Assembly (NCBI GenBank): GCA_963805325.1
Contig: CAWDTS010000010.1
Location: 62,001-126,000 of the forward strand
Direction of reading: 5' to 3'
Length of the DNA: 64,000 bases
Source: DASWJZ01 sp963805325
GTDB taxonomy: Bacteria; Pseudomonadota; Alphaproteobacteria; Rhizobiales; Afifellaceae
Part shown: one piece after another, positions 30,930-41,797 of the stretch
Layout of the letters: every line of letters begins with the position of its first letter
Numbering within the stretch: the first letter of the stretch is position 1
Made by a program: the position numbers and the translations under genes
Notes under the pieces: model-generated
What the model was told of the DNA's origin: nothing
What the model saw: only the letters and a program-made list of their open reading frames with translations
Database searches by the model: none

Positions 30930-33029
30930 ATGCTCAATACAAGCCCCGCCAAGAACCTGATCGAGAACCGCTGGGACGATTCCCGCGCCGCCGGGATGTC
31001 GGAGCCGGAGCTTCTCGTCTACCGCTCGAACCTCCTCGGCGCAGACAAGCGCATCACCAATTACGGCGGCGGCAACACGTCGGCGAAGGTGACGGAAACC
31101 GATCCGTTGACCAGGCAGCCGGTCGAGGTGCTTTGGGTGAAGGGCTCGGGCGGCGACCTTGGCTCGATCAAGCGCGACGGCTTCGCGACGCTCGTCATGG
31201 ACAAGCTCAACGCCATGAAGGGCCTCTATCGCGGCGTCGAGCATGAGGACGAGATGGTCGGGCTGCTGCCGCATGCGACCTTCAACCTCAATCCGCGCGC
31301 TGCTTCGATCGACACACCGCTGCACGCCTTCCTTCCCTATCCGCATGTCGACCACGTGCATCCCGACGCCGTGATCGCGATTGCGGCGTCGAAGAATTCG
31401 AGGGCGCTCACCAAGGACATTTACGGCGACGAGATCGGATGGCTGCCGTGGAAGCGTCCCGGCTTCGAGCTCGGTCTATGGCTCGAGAAATTTGCGCGGG
31501 ATAACCCGGAGGCGAAAGGCTGTGTGCTCGAAAGCCACGGTCTCTTCACCTGGGGCCACGACGCGAAGACCTGCTACGAGCTGACGCTCGACGTGATCAA
31601 CCGCGCGATCGCCTGGTTCGAGCAGGAGATCGGCGACAAGCCGGTGTTCGGCGGAGCGGTCACTGCGCCGCTTGCCGCCGAAGCGCGGCGTGCCTTCGCG
31701 GCGCGGCTGATGCCGGAGATCAGGAGCCTGATCGGCAAGGACGAGCCGAAGATCGGACACTTCGACGATAGCGCCGCGGTGCTTGAATTCGTCGGCTCGA
31801 AGCGTCTCGACGAGCTGGCTGCGCTCGGCACGTCCTGCCCGGACCACTTCCTTCGCACCAAGATCTGGCCGCTGGTGATCCGCCCGAAGGATGGCAGCGT
31901 CGATAGCGTGCTCGCAGATCTCGACCGGCAGATCGTCGACTATCGCGGCCGCTACGCCGCTTATTACGAGCGCTGCAAGAGCCCGGAAAGCCCGGCGATG
32001 CGCGATCCGAACCCCGTCATCTATCTCCTGCCGGGCGTCGGCCAGATCAGCTTCGCCAAGGACAAGGCGACGGCACGGATCGCGAGCGAGTTCTATGTGA
32101 ACGCGATCAACGTCATGCGCGGCGCGTCGAGCGTCTCCGACTATTTTGGGCTCTCCGAGCAGGAAGCCTTCAACATCGAATATTGGCTGCTCGAAGAGGC
32201 AAAGCTTCAGCGCATGCCGAAGCCGAAGAGTCTCGCCGGCAAAATCGCGCTCGTCACCGGCGGCGCCGGCGGGATCGGCCGCGCCACGGCCACGCGTCTT
32301 CTGGGCGAGGGCGCTTCCGTCGTCCTTGCCGATATCGACGCGGCGTCGCTTGAGACGACGCTCGACGAGTTCCGCGCTTCGCACGGCAAGGATTCTGTGC
32401 GCGGGGTGCTGCTCGACGTGACCGACGAGGCGGCGGTTGTCCGCGCCTTCGCCGAAGCCGCAGCGGAATATGGCGGGCTCGACATCCTCGTTTCCAATGC
32501 TGGCATCTCGTCTTCGTCGCCGTTCGAGACGACGGAATTGTCGATGTGGCAGACGAATATCGACATCCTCGCCACCGGCTACTTCCTCGTGGCGCGCGAA
32601 GCGTTCCGACTAATGAAGAAGCAGAAGCTCGGCGGCTCGATCGTCTTCGTCGCGTCGAAGAATGGGCTGGCAGCCTCTCCCGGCGCCGCTGCCTATTGCA
32701 CGGCGAAGGCGGCGGAGATTCATCTTGCGCGCTGCCTGGCGCTCGAAGGCGCGGCCGATCAGATCCGCGTCAACACCGTCAATCCCGACGCGGTGCTTCG
32801 CGGCTCCAAGATCTGGACGGGCGAGTGGCGCGAGCAGCGCGCGGCCGCCTACCACATGAAGCCGGAGGAGCTCGAGGAGCATTACCGGCAGCGCTCGCTT
32901 CTGAAGCGCTCCGTCTTCCCGGAGGATGTTGCGGAGGCGATCTACTTCCTCGTCTCCGATATGTCGTCGAAGTCGACGGGCAACATCGTTAATGTCGACG
33001 CCGGAAACGCTGTGTCCTTCACGCGCTAG
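30930..33029 (+). CDS. rhaD: Bifunctional rhamnulose-1-phosphate aldolase / short-chain dehydrogenase
   Basis: A 699-residue fusion. Residues ~1-420 are a class II aldolase: GGGNTSAK phosphate loop, zinc His cluster in PHVDHVHPDA and LESHGLFTW. Residues ~430-699 are an SDR: VTGGAGGIGRA cofactor motif, SNAGISSS, and the YCTAK active-site Tyr and Lys. The aldolase splits L-rhamnulose 1-phosphate to dihydroxyacetone phosphate and L-lactaldehyde, which the SDR domain is thought to oxidise. This fusion is the standard rhizobial RhaD. A good ribosome binding site (GGGAAGA) precedes the ATG. The frame is intact. Confidence 0.95.
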   Translation: MLNTSPAKNLIENRWDDSRAAGMSEPELLVYRSNLLGADKRITNYGGGNTSAKVTETDPLTRQPVEVLWVKGSGGDLGSIKRDGFATLVMDKLNAMKGLYRGVEHEDEMVGLLPHATFNLNPRAASIDTPLHAFLPYPHVDHVHPDAVIAIAASKNSRALTKDIYGDEIGWLPWKRPGFELGLWLEKFARDNPEAKGCVLESHGLFTWGHDAKTCYELTLDVINRAIAWFEQEIGDKPVFGGAVTAPLAAEARRAFAARLMPEIRSLIGKDEPKIGHFDDSAAVLEFVGSKRLDELAALGTSCPDHFLRTKIWPLVIRPKDGSVDSVLADLDRQIVDYRGRYAAYYERCKSPESPAMRDPNPVIYLLPGVGQISFAKDKATARIASEFYVNAINVMRGASSVSDYFGLSEQEAFNIEYWLLEEAKLQRMPKPKSLAGKIALVTGGAGGIGRATATRLLGEGASVVLADIDAASLETTLDEFRASHGKDSVRGVLLDVTDEAAVVRAFAEAAAEYGGLDILVSNAGISSSSPFETTELSMWQTNIDILATGYFLVAREAFRLMKKQKLGGSIVFVASKNGLAASPGAAAYCTAKAAEIHLARCLALEGAADQIRVNTVNPDAVLRGSKIWTGEWREQRAAAYHMKPEELEEHYRQRSLLKRSVFPEDVAEAIYFLVSDMSSKSTGNIVNVDAGNAVSFTR

Positions 33030-33128
33030 GAGGCTCGCTTCATCTTCGACGCAGCGCTAACGTTTGTCGCCGTTTCCGGCCAAAGCCGGGCATGACTCCG
33101 GTGGTTGTTTGACGTCGAGGGGAAGGAA

Positions 33129-34425
33129 ATGCCGCGTCCGGGTATCGACAAGCTGCTGATCGGGAAACGGAACGAAATCGCTCGTCGATCAGATGAAATC
33201 GGAATACGACGCGCTTGGGGAGACGCTTCTCAGACGCGGCATCGAGATCGACAAGATCAAGGCGAAGGCCGCCGCCTTCGAAGTCGCGATCCCGAGCTGG
33301 GGGGTGGGGACCGGCGGCACCCGCTTCGCGCGCTTTCCGGGCCTCGGCGAACCGCGCAACATCCTCGACAAGCTCGACGACTGCACCGTCATCCAGCAAC
33401 TGACCGGGGCGACGCCGCGCGTTTCGCTGCACATCCCCTGGGATCTCTACGACGACCCGGCCGAGCTCAAGGTCTATGCCGCGACGCGCGGGCTGGGCTT
33501 CGATGCGATGAACTCCAACACGTTCCAGGATTTTCCCGGCCAGGCGCTCTCCTACAAGTTCGGCAGCCTGTCGCACACCGATCCGGCGGTCAGGAAGCAG
33601 GCGATCGAGCATAATCTCCAATGCATCCGCTTCGGCCAGGCGGTCGGCTCGAAGGCGTTGACGATCTGGATCGGCGACGGCTCGAATTTTCCGGGCCAGA
33701 GCCACTTCACCCGTGCCTTCGAGCGCTATCTGGAATCCGCAAAGGCGATCTATGCGGAGCTACCGGAGGACTGGCGGCTCTTCACCGAGCACAAGCTCTA
33801 CGAGCCGGCGTTCTATTCAACCGTCGTGCAGGACTGGGGCACCAACTACCTGATTGCCTCGACGCTCGGCGAGCGCGCCTTCTGCCTCGTCGATCTCGGT
33901 CACCACGCGCCGAACACCAACATCGAGATGATCGTCGCGCGGCTGATCCAGTTCAAGAAGCTCGGCGGCTTCCATTTCAACGATTCGAAATACGGCGACG
34001 ACGATCTCGATGCCGGCGCGATCAATCCCTACCAGCTCTTTCTCGTCTTCAACGAACTGGTCGACGCGGAGCTTTCAGAAGCGCCCGGCTTCGCGCCCGC
34101 CCACATGATCGACCAGTCGCACAACGTCACCGACCCGATCGAGAGCCTGATGGTGTCGGCGATGGAGATCGAACGGGCCTACGTTCAGGCGCATCTCGTC
34201 GACCGCACTGCGCTCAGCGGCTACCAGGAGGCGAACGACGCGCTGATGGCGAGCGAGGCGCTCAAAGTCGCTTTCCGCACCGACGTGGAGCCGATCCTTG
34301 CGATGGCGCGCTACGAGAAGGGCGCGGCGATCAATCCCGTCGCCATCTATCGCGCCTCCGGCTACCGCCAGACGGTCGGCGCGGTCAGGCCGAAAGTGTC
34401 GAGCGGCGGCGGCGGGATCGTCTAG
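33129..34425 (+). CDS. rhaI: L-rhamnose isomerase, rhizobial type (frame break near 33180)
   Basis: A TIM-barrel isomerase converting L-rhamnose to L-rhamnulose. Family segments seen: SWGVGTGGTRFARFPG, SLHIPWDLYDD, FTEHKLYEPAFYSTVVQDWG, VDLGHHAPNTNIE and FHFNDSKYGDDDLDAG, which supply the Glu, His and Asp metal ligands. The ATG at 33129 with GGGGAAGGA upstream opens in a different frame from the body; a one-base shift near 33180 joins RNEIA to LVDQMKSEYDALGETL. The downstream ATG at 33193 would cut the usual N-terminus. Confidence 0.9.
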
Positions 34426-34439
34426 CTGCAGGGGATCGC

Positions 34440-34480
34440 ATTGTCGTCACGCCCGGGTCGCGCCCGGCCAAGACGACAAT
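34440..34480. repeat. Palindromic element between convergent rhaI and an aldo/keto reductase gene
   Basis: Perfect 8-bp arms ATTGTCGT (34440-34447) and ACGACAAT (34473-34480) enclose a GC-rich core with two GCCCGG boxes. It sits between converging genes, so it may act as a two-way terminator or be a short intergenic palindrome of the type repeated in Hyphomicrobiales genomes. A fragment with similar GCCGGGCATGAC wording lies at 33084-33095. Confidence 0.55.
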
Positions 34481-34495
34481 GGTGTTTGACGCCTC

Positions 34496-35476
<981 letters not shown>

Positions 35477-35643
35477 GCGATTCTCCCGGATTTTCGGGCC
35501 GGCTGCGGGGCAGGGGCTGCTTCGCGGTCGATGCTTGGGGACATCCGGGTTCTAGTCATTTGGCGCCGCCGGCGACAGCACGCTTCGCTCTGGAGCGCCG
35601 CGGCGCTTGCGCGCGGCGCGCAAGCCTGATTTCAAGGTCCCCG

Positions 35644-36830
35644 ATGCACGCACCTCTCCACGGTCTTCGCGTTCTTGAGCTGGCGCGCGTTCTCGCCGGC
35701 CCCTGGACCGGGCAACTTCTGGCCGATCTCGGCGCCGACGTGGTCAAGGTGGAGCGGCCGGGAAGCGGCGACGACACGCGTGGCTGGGGCCCGCCCTTCG
35801 TGCGCGCCGAAGACGGCGGCAACCTTTCCTCCAGCTACTTCCACGGCTGCAACCGGGGCAAGCGCTCAGTGACGGCGGATCTTGAAACGGAGGAGGGCCG
35901 CGCTTTGGTCAGGCGGCTCGCTTCGCATGCCGACGTGCTGGTCGAGAACTTCAAGGTCGGCGGCCTGGAGCGCTATGGGCTCGACCACGCAAGCCTGCGT
36001 CGCGCGAACCCGCGTCTTGTCTATTGCTCAATCACCGGGTTCGGGCAGAGCGGACCTTACGCGAAGCGCGCCGGCTACGATTTCATCGTGCAAGGTCTCG
36101 GCGGGATCATGGATCTGACCGGCGCGCCGGACGGCGAGCCGCAGAAGATCGGCGTCGCCTTCGCGGACATCTTCACCGGCGTCTATGCCTCAACCGCAAT
36201 CCTTGCCGCGCTCAGGCGCCGTGACGAGACCGGGGAGGGGGCGCATATCGACATGGCGCTTCTCGATACGCAGGTCGGCGTGCTGGCAAATCAGGCGATG
36301 AGCTATCTCGTCTCCGGCGCCGTCCCGAAACGATTGGGAAACGCGCATCCGAGCATCGTGCCCTACCAGGTGTTCCACGCTGCCGACGGCCATCTGATAG
36401 TGGCCGTTGGAAACGACGCTCAGTTCGCCCGCTTCGCGGCGATCGTCTGCGCGCCGGAGCTTGCCTCCGATCCACGCTTTGTGACGAACGCCGGCCGGGT
36501 CGAGAACCGCAGCGCGCTTGTGGCGATCCTCGCCGAGACTCACCGCGAAGATGCGAGCGAAACATGCTTCTCGAAGCGCTCGAGCAGGCGGGGGTACCCG
36601 CGGGGCCGATCAACTCGGTCGCCGATGTTTTTGCCGATCCGCAGGTCGTCGCACGCGGCATGCGCGTCGATATGGGCGATCCGGCGGCCGCCGGCGGCTC
36701 GATCCCCGGCGTGCGCACGCCGATCGTTCTCGACGGAGAGCCAGTTGTCGCCGACCGCGGCTCGCCGGCGCTCGGCGCCCATAATGACGAGGTGCTTGCC
36801 GATCCGAATTGGGGTGGCGTGTCGCAGTGA
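35644..36830 (+). CDS. CaiB/BaiF-family CoA transferase (frame break near 36550)
   Basis: A family III CoA transferase of about 395 residues. The start MHAPLHGLRVLELARVLAGP, the VKVERPGSGDDTR loop, VLVENFKVGG, SITGFGQSGPY and the catalytic Asp in VAFADIFTGVYAS are diagnostic. It moves CoA between carboxylic acids; the acids are unknown. The last ~90 residues (MLLEALEQAGVPAGPIN..., ending WGGVSQ) are in another frame that joins near 36550 if one base is restored. The following SDR gene is in the same direction 60 nt on. Confidence 0.85.
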
Positions 36831-36892
36831 ACATGACCCGCCGCGGAATTCGTGCAAGAAGCCCTCACGTAGACTGAAAGAAGGGGAGGACG

Positions 36893-37630
36893 ATGGGAAA
36901 GATTGCGGTCGTCACGGGTGCGGGAAGCGGTATTGGCCGCGCGGTGGCGCGGACGCTTCTCAAGGCCGGTTACAGCGTCGCGCTTGTGGGACGTCGCCGT
37001 GACGCGCTTGAGGAAACGGCGAAGGGCGCGGGCGATGCGCTCGTCGTTCCGACGGACGTAACGGACCCGGATTCGGTCAGGGCGCTCTTCAAGGCCACGA
37101 AGGACAAGTACGGCCGCCTCGACCTTCTCTTCAACAATGCGGGGATGGGCGCACCGGCGGTGCCTTTCGAGGAACTGACCGACAAGAACTGGCTGGACGT
37201 GGTCGGCGTCAATATGAACGGCATGTTCTTCTGTGCCCGCGAGGCGGTGCGGATGATGAAGGCGCAATCGCCGAAGGGCGGGCGCATCATCAACAACGGC
37301 TCGATCTCCGCGCACGCGCCGCGCCCGAAGTCGGCGCCCTACACCGCCACGAAGCACGCCGTCACCGGGCTCACCAAGTCGATCTCGCTCGACTGCCGCG
37401 CCGACGACATCTGCTGTGGCCAGATCGACATCGGCAACGCGCTGACCGAGATGGCGGCGAAGATGAAGGACGGCGTCCCGCAGGCGAACGGAACCATCGC
37501 GAAGGAGCCGCTGATGGACGTCCAGATCGTCGCCGACACGGTCCTCCACATGGACTCGCTGCCGCTCGATTCGAACGTGCTCTTCCTGACCGTGATGGCG
37601 AACCAGATGCCGTTCGTCGGGCGGGGCTGA
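36893..37630 (+). CDS. Short-chain dehydrogenase/reductase
   Basis: A 245-residue classical SDR: VTGAGSGIGRA cofactor motif, NNAG, catalytic Ser in NGSISAHAP and YTATKHA (Tyr and Lys). The C-terminus LTVMANQMPFVGRG lacks the usual DGG motif, as in a distinct SDR subgroup. AAGGGGAGGACG precedes the ATG, a strong ribosome binding site. Substrate unknown. Its stop lies 9 nt from the converging ribB stop. Confidence 0.88.
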   Translation: MGKIAVVTGAGSGIGRAVARTLLKAGYSVALVGRRRDALEETAKGAGDALVVPTDVTDPDSVRALFKATKDKYGRLDLLFNNAGMGAPAVPFEELTDKNWLDVVGVNMNGMFFCAREAVRMMKAQSPKGGRIINNGSISAHAPRPKSAPYTATKHAVTGLTKSISLDCRADDICCGQIDIGNALTEMAAKMKDGVPQANGTIAKEPLMDVQIVADTVLHMDSLPLDSNVLFLTVMANQMPFVGRG

Positions 37631-37639
37631 GGCGGAAGC

Positions 37640-38760
37640 TCAGCTCTCGACGATCTCCGTCCCGGCGATCTCGATGCCGAAGCCGGCGCAGCCCGACATA
37701 TTGCCGGTGCTGGGTGGCGATCAGCGTGATGGAGGGCACGCCGAGATCGCGCAGGATCTGTGCGCCGAGCCCGATCTCACGCCAGCGCTCGTGGCGCTTC
37801 AGCGAGCTCTGGTGGCGGTCCGCGCCTTCCGGCGTCGATCCGGACGGTGCGTCGGCGGTGCTTTGAAGCGTGGTGATCTTCGGGTCGCGGACATAGATCA
37901 GCACGCCCTTCTTGCCGGCCTGAAAGCACTTGAGCGCGACATCGAGCCATCGCTGCGAGCGCGTGCGTGTCGAAAAGGTCGCGAAGCGGCTGCTCGTGAT
38001 GGATGCGGCAGGGCACCGCATTTTGTCCGCTGACCTCGCCGAAGGTGACCGCGATGTGCTGTGTCTCGTCGAACGGCGTGGTGTAGATATGCGCGGTCGC
38101 TTCGCCGATCGGGGTGTCGACCGACAGGGTCTCGATCCGCCGCACGAACGATTCCGTTCTTGTCCTGTGCTCGATCAGCTCGGCGATGGAGACGATCTTC
38201 AGGCCGTGCTCGCGGGCGAAGGCCACAAGCTCGGGCAGGCGCTTGACCGTGCCGTTGTCGTTCACGATCTCGGCAAGCACGCCGACCTGTGGCAGGCCCG
38301 CGAGGCGGCAGAGGTCGGTTGCCGCCTCCGTGTGCCCGGAGCGGATCAGCACGCCGCCGCTCTTGCCGATCAGCGGGAAGACGTGGCCGGGGCGGAGGAA
38401 GTCCGTGCCGATGCAATTGTCATTGGCGAGCGCGCGCAACGTATTGGTGCGCTCCTCCGCAGAGATGCCGGTGGTCAGCCCGACCTTGTAGTCGACGGAG
38501 ACGGTGAAGGCGGTGCGCATCGGGTCGCGGTTGGTCGCAACCATCGGCGAGAGCTGCAGCCGGTCGGCGGACGCCTGGTCCATCGGCGCGCAGACAATGC
38601 CGCTCGTATGGCGGATCATGAAGGCAAGCTGCTCCGGCGTCGCCTTCACGGCCGCCATGATCAGGTCGCCTTCATTCTCACGGTCGTCGTCGTCGACGAC
38701 CACGATAAGCTCGCCCGCCGCGATCGCGGCAATGGCGTCGGTAATGCTGTCCAGGGTCAT
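37640..38760 (-). CDS. ribB: 3,4-dihydroxy-2-butanone-4-phosphate synthase with degenerate GTP cyclohydrolase II domain (two frame breaks)
   Basis: The N-terminal ~200 residues are a complete RibB: VVVDDDDRENEGDL, RHTSGIVCAP, GLTTGISAEERT and RSGHTEAATDL. It makes the four-carbon unit of riboflavin from ribulose 5-phosphate. The C-terminal ~165 residues follow the GTP cyclohydrolase II fold but lack the three zinc Cys and the substrate loop; where RibA has a CDCG motif this protein reads THARSQRWLD. This matches the RibBX form of Brucella and Rhizobium, whose second domain is inactive. Frame breaks near 37963 and 37695 are inferred; the natural end is EIAGTEIVES at 37640. Confidence 0.88.
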
Positions 38761-38895
38761 CGCCCCTCCTAGCCGTCCGAGCGGGGCGGCGCAATCGCGC
38801 CAGCGCCGCGCTGCGTCCCGGAAAACGCGACGTTGCGACGCGTTTCAGCGGGCTGATATAGGCTCGCGTCTCAGGTCTTGAAGCAGGGAAGCGGA

Positions 38896-40569
38896 ATGGC
38901 ACTTCGAACTGGCGGTCGCATTCTCGTGGACAATCTTGTGGGCCACGGGGTCGACATGGCGTTCTGCGTCCCGGGGGAGAGCTTTCTCGGAGCGATCGAG
39001 GCGTTCCGGGAGGTGGAGAACCAGGTCAAGCTGATCGTCTGCCGACAGGAAGGCGGCGCGGCGAACATGGCGGAGGCCTACGGCAAGGTGACGGGAAGGC
39101 CGGGCGTCTGCTTCGTGACGCGCGGGCCGGGGGTGACCAACGCTGCGATCGGTCTGCACACCGCGCGGCAGGATTCCACGCCCATGCTTCTTCTGGTCGG
39201 GCAGGTGGGGCGCGACGAGCTTGGGCGCGAAGCGTTCCAGGAGATCGACTTCCGCCGCATGCTCGGCGAGGTGACGAAATGGGTCGACCAGGTGGACGAC
39301 CCGGCGCGCATTCCCGAATATGTGGCGCGCGCTTACGCCGTCGCGATGGCGGGACGGCGCGGGCCGGTGGCGCTGGTGTTCCCAGAAGATGTGCTGACGG
39401 CGCTTGCCGATACCGCGGATGTCGGGCCGACGCCGATTGCTGAGCCGGGGCCGACGCCGGCGCAGATGGTTGCGCTCGCAGAGCTTCTCGCGGCGGCCGA
39501 GCGCCCCCTTGCGATCGTCGGAGGGAGCGGCTGGTCGCAAGCCGCATGCGCCGATCTCATCCGCTTCGCGGAGAGCTTTGCGCTCCCGGTCGCAGCGGCG
39601 TTCCGCTGCCAGGACCGCATGGACAACACCCATCCCCTCTATGTCGGCGAGCTCGGTACGACGGTCTCGCCGGAACTTGGCAAGCGCGTCCGAGACGCCG
39701 ACCTGATCGTTGCGATCGGAACGCGTCTCGACGAAATGACGACCTCGGGATACGCGCTGATCCGCTCGCCGGTCCCGACCCAGAAACTGGCGCACGTCCA
39801 TCCCGGGGCCGAAGAGCTTGGCCGCGTCTTCGCGGCGACGCTTCCCATCAACGCCGCCGTGGGGCCGTTCCTGGCGGCCGCCGCGACGCTGGAGGTGCCG
39901 GCTCCGAAGACGTCGGGGCAATGGGCGGCGGAGGCGCGCCGCGACTTCGAGGGGCAGCTTGCGGGCCGGACTTTCCCCGGTGCCGTCGACCTCGTCGCGG
40001 TGATGGCCGAGGTCCGTGAGCGGCTCGGCCCGGACGCCATCATCACCAACGGCGCCGGCAACTACACCGGCTGGTGTCAGCGCCATTATCTCTATCGCAG
40101 GTTTCCGACACAGCTCGGTCCGGTGAGTGGCGCGATGGGCTACGGCTTTCCGGCCGCGATCGCGGCGAAGGCGATCCACCCGGATCGCGACGTGGTGTGC
40201 TTTGCCGGCGACGGCTGCTTCCTGATGACCGGGCAGGAACTCGCGACAGCTGTGCAATACGGGATCGCAGTCGTCACCCTGGTTCTCGACAACGGCATGT
40301 ACGGCACGATCCGCATGCATCAGGAACGGAACTATCCGGGTAGCGTCTACGCGACCGATCTGACGAATCCGGACTTCGCGGCGCTCGCCAAAGCCTATGG
40401 CGCGCATGGCGAGACGGTGAGAAGGACCGCAGATTTCGCGCCTGCCTTCGAGCGAGCGCTCGCGGCGGGTCGCCCGGCGCTGATCCACATCCTGATGGAG
40501 AAGGAGACCATCTCCACGCGTTCGACGCTGGCAGAAATCCGCGGCGGGGCCGTCCGCGCGCGGCCATAG
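38896..40569 (+). CDS. Thiamine diphosphate-dependent enzyme, acetolactate synthase-like
   Basis: A 557-residue three-domain ThDP enzyme. The N-terminal Pyr domain has the catalytic Glu in VCRQEGGAANMAEAYG, the central domain is of the NAD/FAD-fold type, and the C-terminal PP domain has the ThDP-magnesium motif GDGCFLMTGQELATA...DNGMYGTI. The family includes acetolactate synthase, sulfoacetaldehyde acetyltransferase and benzoylformate decarboxylase; no ilvH follows, so a catabolic role is more likely than branched-chain amino acid synthesis. The ATG at 38896 follows GGGAAGCGGA. Confidence 0.85.
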   Translation: MALRTGGRILVDNLVGHGVDMAFCVPGESFLGAIEAFREVENQVKLIVCRQEGGAANMAEAYGKVTGRPGVCFVTRGPGVTNAAIGLHTARQDSTPMLLLVGQVGRDELGREAFQEIDFRRMLGEVTKWVDQVDDPARIPEYVARAYAVAMAGRRGPVALVFPEDVLTALADTADVGPTPIAEPGPTPAQMVALAELLAAAERPLAIVGGSGWSQAACADLIRFAESFALPVAAAFRCQDRMDNTHPLYVGELGTTVSPELGKRVRDADLIVAIGTRLDEMTTSGYALIRSPVPTQKLAHVHPGAEELGRVFAATLPINAAVGPFLAAAATLEVPAPKTSGQWAAEARRDFEGQLAGRTFPGAVDLVAVMAEVRERLGPDAIITNGAGNYTGWCQRHYLYRRFPTQLGPVSGAMGYGFPAAIAAKAIHPDRDVVCFAGDGCFLMTGQELATAVQYGIAVVTLVLDNGMYGTIRMHQERNYPGSVYATDLTNPDFAALAKAYGAHGETVRRTADFAPAFERALAAGRPALIHILMEKETISTRSTLAEIRGGAVRARP

Positions 40570-40984
40570 ACTCGCCTACGATGGCGCTTCGAGACGGGTC
40601 AGCCTATCTCGCCCGGGGCACACCGGCGGCGCAAACGCGGACATATCGTCGAGGTCGGCCCGGACTGGTCAGAAGGGCGGCTGGTCGCCGCGGCTCGTGA
40701 CCGGGATCGCTTCAAGGCCGCCAACACGTGCGGTATGCAGGGTTATGCGGCGGGCCGTTAACCTCGATCGGACGGCCGATCTTTGAGTCGGCAAAAGACG
40801 AAGCTCGCCTACGGCTCAGATAGTCGATATTTGCTTAAGTAATCGGCATCTATTAAATCGGCGAAGCAACTCCTTTGGCTAGGTAGCGGCGCTCCGCCCA
40901 TTTTTGTGGCTCTCTCAGAAAAGGCGCGAGCCGATACCGGATTCGCGCTAGGTTTGAGGAGATTGCAATTTGGGGGAAGTGACG
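40570..40984. other. Intergenic region before the sensor cascade
   Basis: About 415 nt without a recognisable gene. The first ~170 nt are GC-rich with no family similarity in any frame I read. The part from about 40800 to 40880 is AT-richer than its surroundings and is the likely promoter for the cascade that starts at 40985. Confidence 0.5.
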
Positions 40985-41797
40985 ATGGATTCCATACGCA
41001 GTAGCGACGCGCGCAAAAGTAGGCCAGACAGCCGCCGTTTCTGGGCGGTCCGTCTGCTCGTTTCGCTCGTGGTGGCGTTGATCGGGGTTGCGACCCTCAT
41101 CCCCATGGCGGCTCCGCTTGCCGCTACTGACGGCGATACGGAGATTGCGATGCGGCTCGCGAACCTTCTGCGATCCGCCCGCACCGTCATCTCAAGCAAC
41201 CAGGATGTGATCAACAACCCCGATGTCGGCGACAAGGGGCTCACAGGCGAAAAGGTGCTTGCCGATGCGGTCGCGCTTTATAAGGAAAAGACCGGAGAGG
41301 ATCTGAGCGCGCTCGATGCCTCAACTCCCGAAGGGCGGCTCCTGCAAGCCCAGATGGATGCGATCCGCACGGTGATGGATGAGAACCAGGAGACCATCAA
41401 TGCCAAGGGCGTCGGCTTCAAGGGGTTCATCCCGGCGGTCTTCGCGCGGCTGGTGAACGAGACATTCGTCAACAGCGTCGGCGACCAGGCGCGCGTCAAG
41501 GTGACGGCGCCGGAAAACCTGGTGCGCAATCGCAAGGCCCGGCCGGACGCTTGGGAGACGGCGGTGATCGAGGACGATCTCAAGAAGCCCGACTGGCCGA
41601 AGGGACAGCCGTTCAGCCAGATCGTCGACGTCGACGGGAAATCGGCGTTCCGCATCCTGGTGCCGGAGTATTACGCGCCCTCATGCCTCGCCTGCCACGG
41701 CGAGCCTGCCGGCGAAGTCGACGTCACCGGCTATCCGAAAGAGGGCGGCAAGGAAGGCGACCTGGGGGCAGCGATCAGCATCATCCTCTTCAAATGA
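40985..41797 (+). CDS. Tll0287-like (DUF3365) periplasmic haem-type sensor protein
   Basis: A 270-residue membrane-anchored or secreted protein. One N-terminal hydrophobic helix (about 18-42) is followed by a domain matching the Tll0287-like/DUF3365 family: LLRSARTVISSNQDVIN, GFKGFIPAVFARLVNETF, ENLVRNRKARPDAWE and near the C-terminus the c-type haem site CLACH. In this family the haem is thought to sense redox state or a small ligand. Its stop overlaps the histidine kinase start (ATGA), so the two are coupled and the protein is probably the input for that kinase. GGGGGAA lies before the ATG. Confidence 0.85.
   Translation: MDSIRSSDARKSRPDSRRFWAVRLLVSLVVALIGVATLIPMAAPLAATDGDTEIAMRLANLLRSARTVISSNQDVINNPDVGDKGLTGEKVLADAVALYKEKTGEDLSALDASTPEGRLLQAQMDAIRTVMDENQETINAKGVGFKGFIPAVFARLVNETFVNSVGDQARVKVTAPENLVRNRKARPDAWETAVIEDDLKKPDWPKGQPFSQIVDVDGKSAFRILVPEYYAPSCLACHGEPAGEVDVTGYPKEGGKEGDLGAAISIILFK

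Noticed and set aside
38761..38895. FMN riboswitch upstream of ribB
   Set aside because: I looked for the conserved FMN-aptamer ends on the minus strand in this 135-nt gap and did not find them.
38845..40488. 547-codon minus-strand ORF opposite the ThDP enzyme gene
   Set aside because: The plus strand encodes a complete ThDP enzyme with all motifs; the antisense frame is open only because of GC-rich codon bias.
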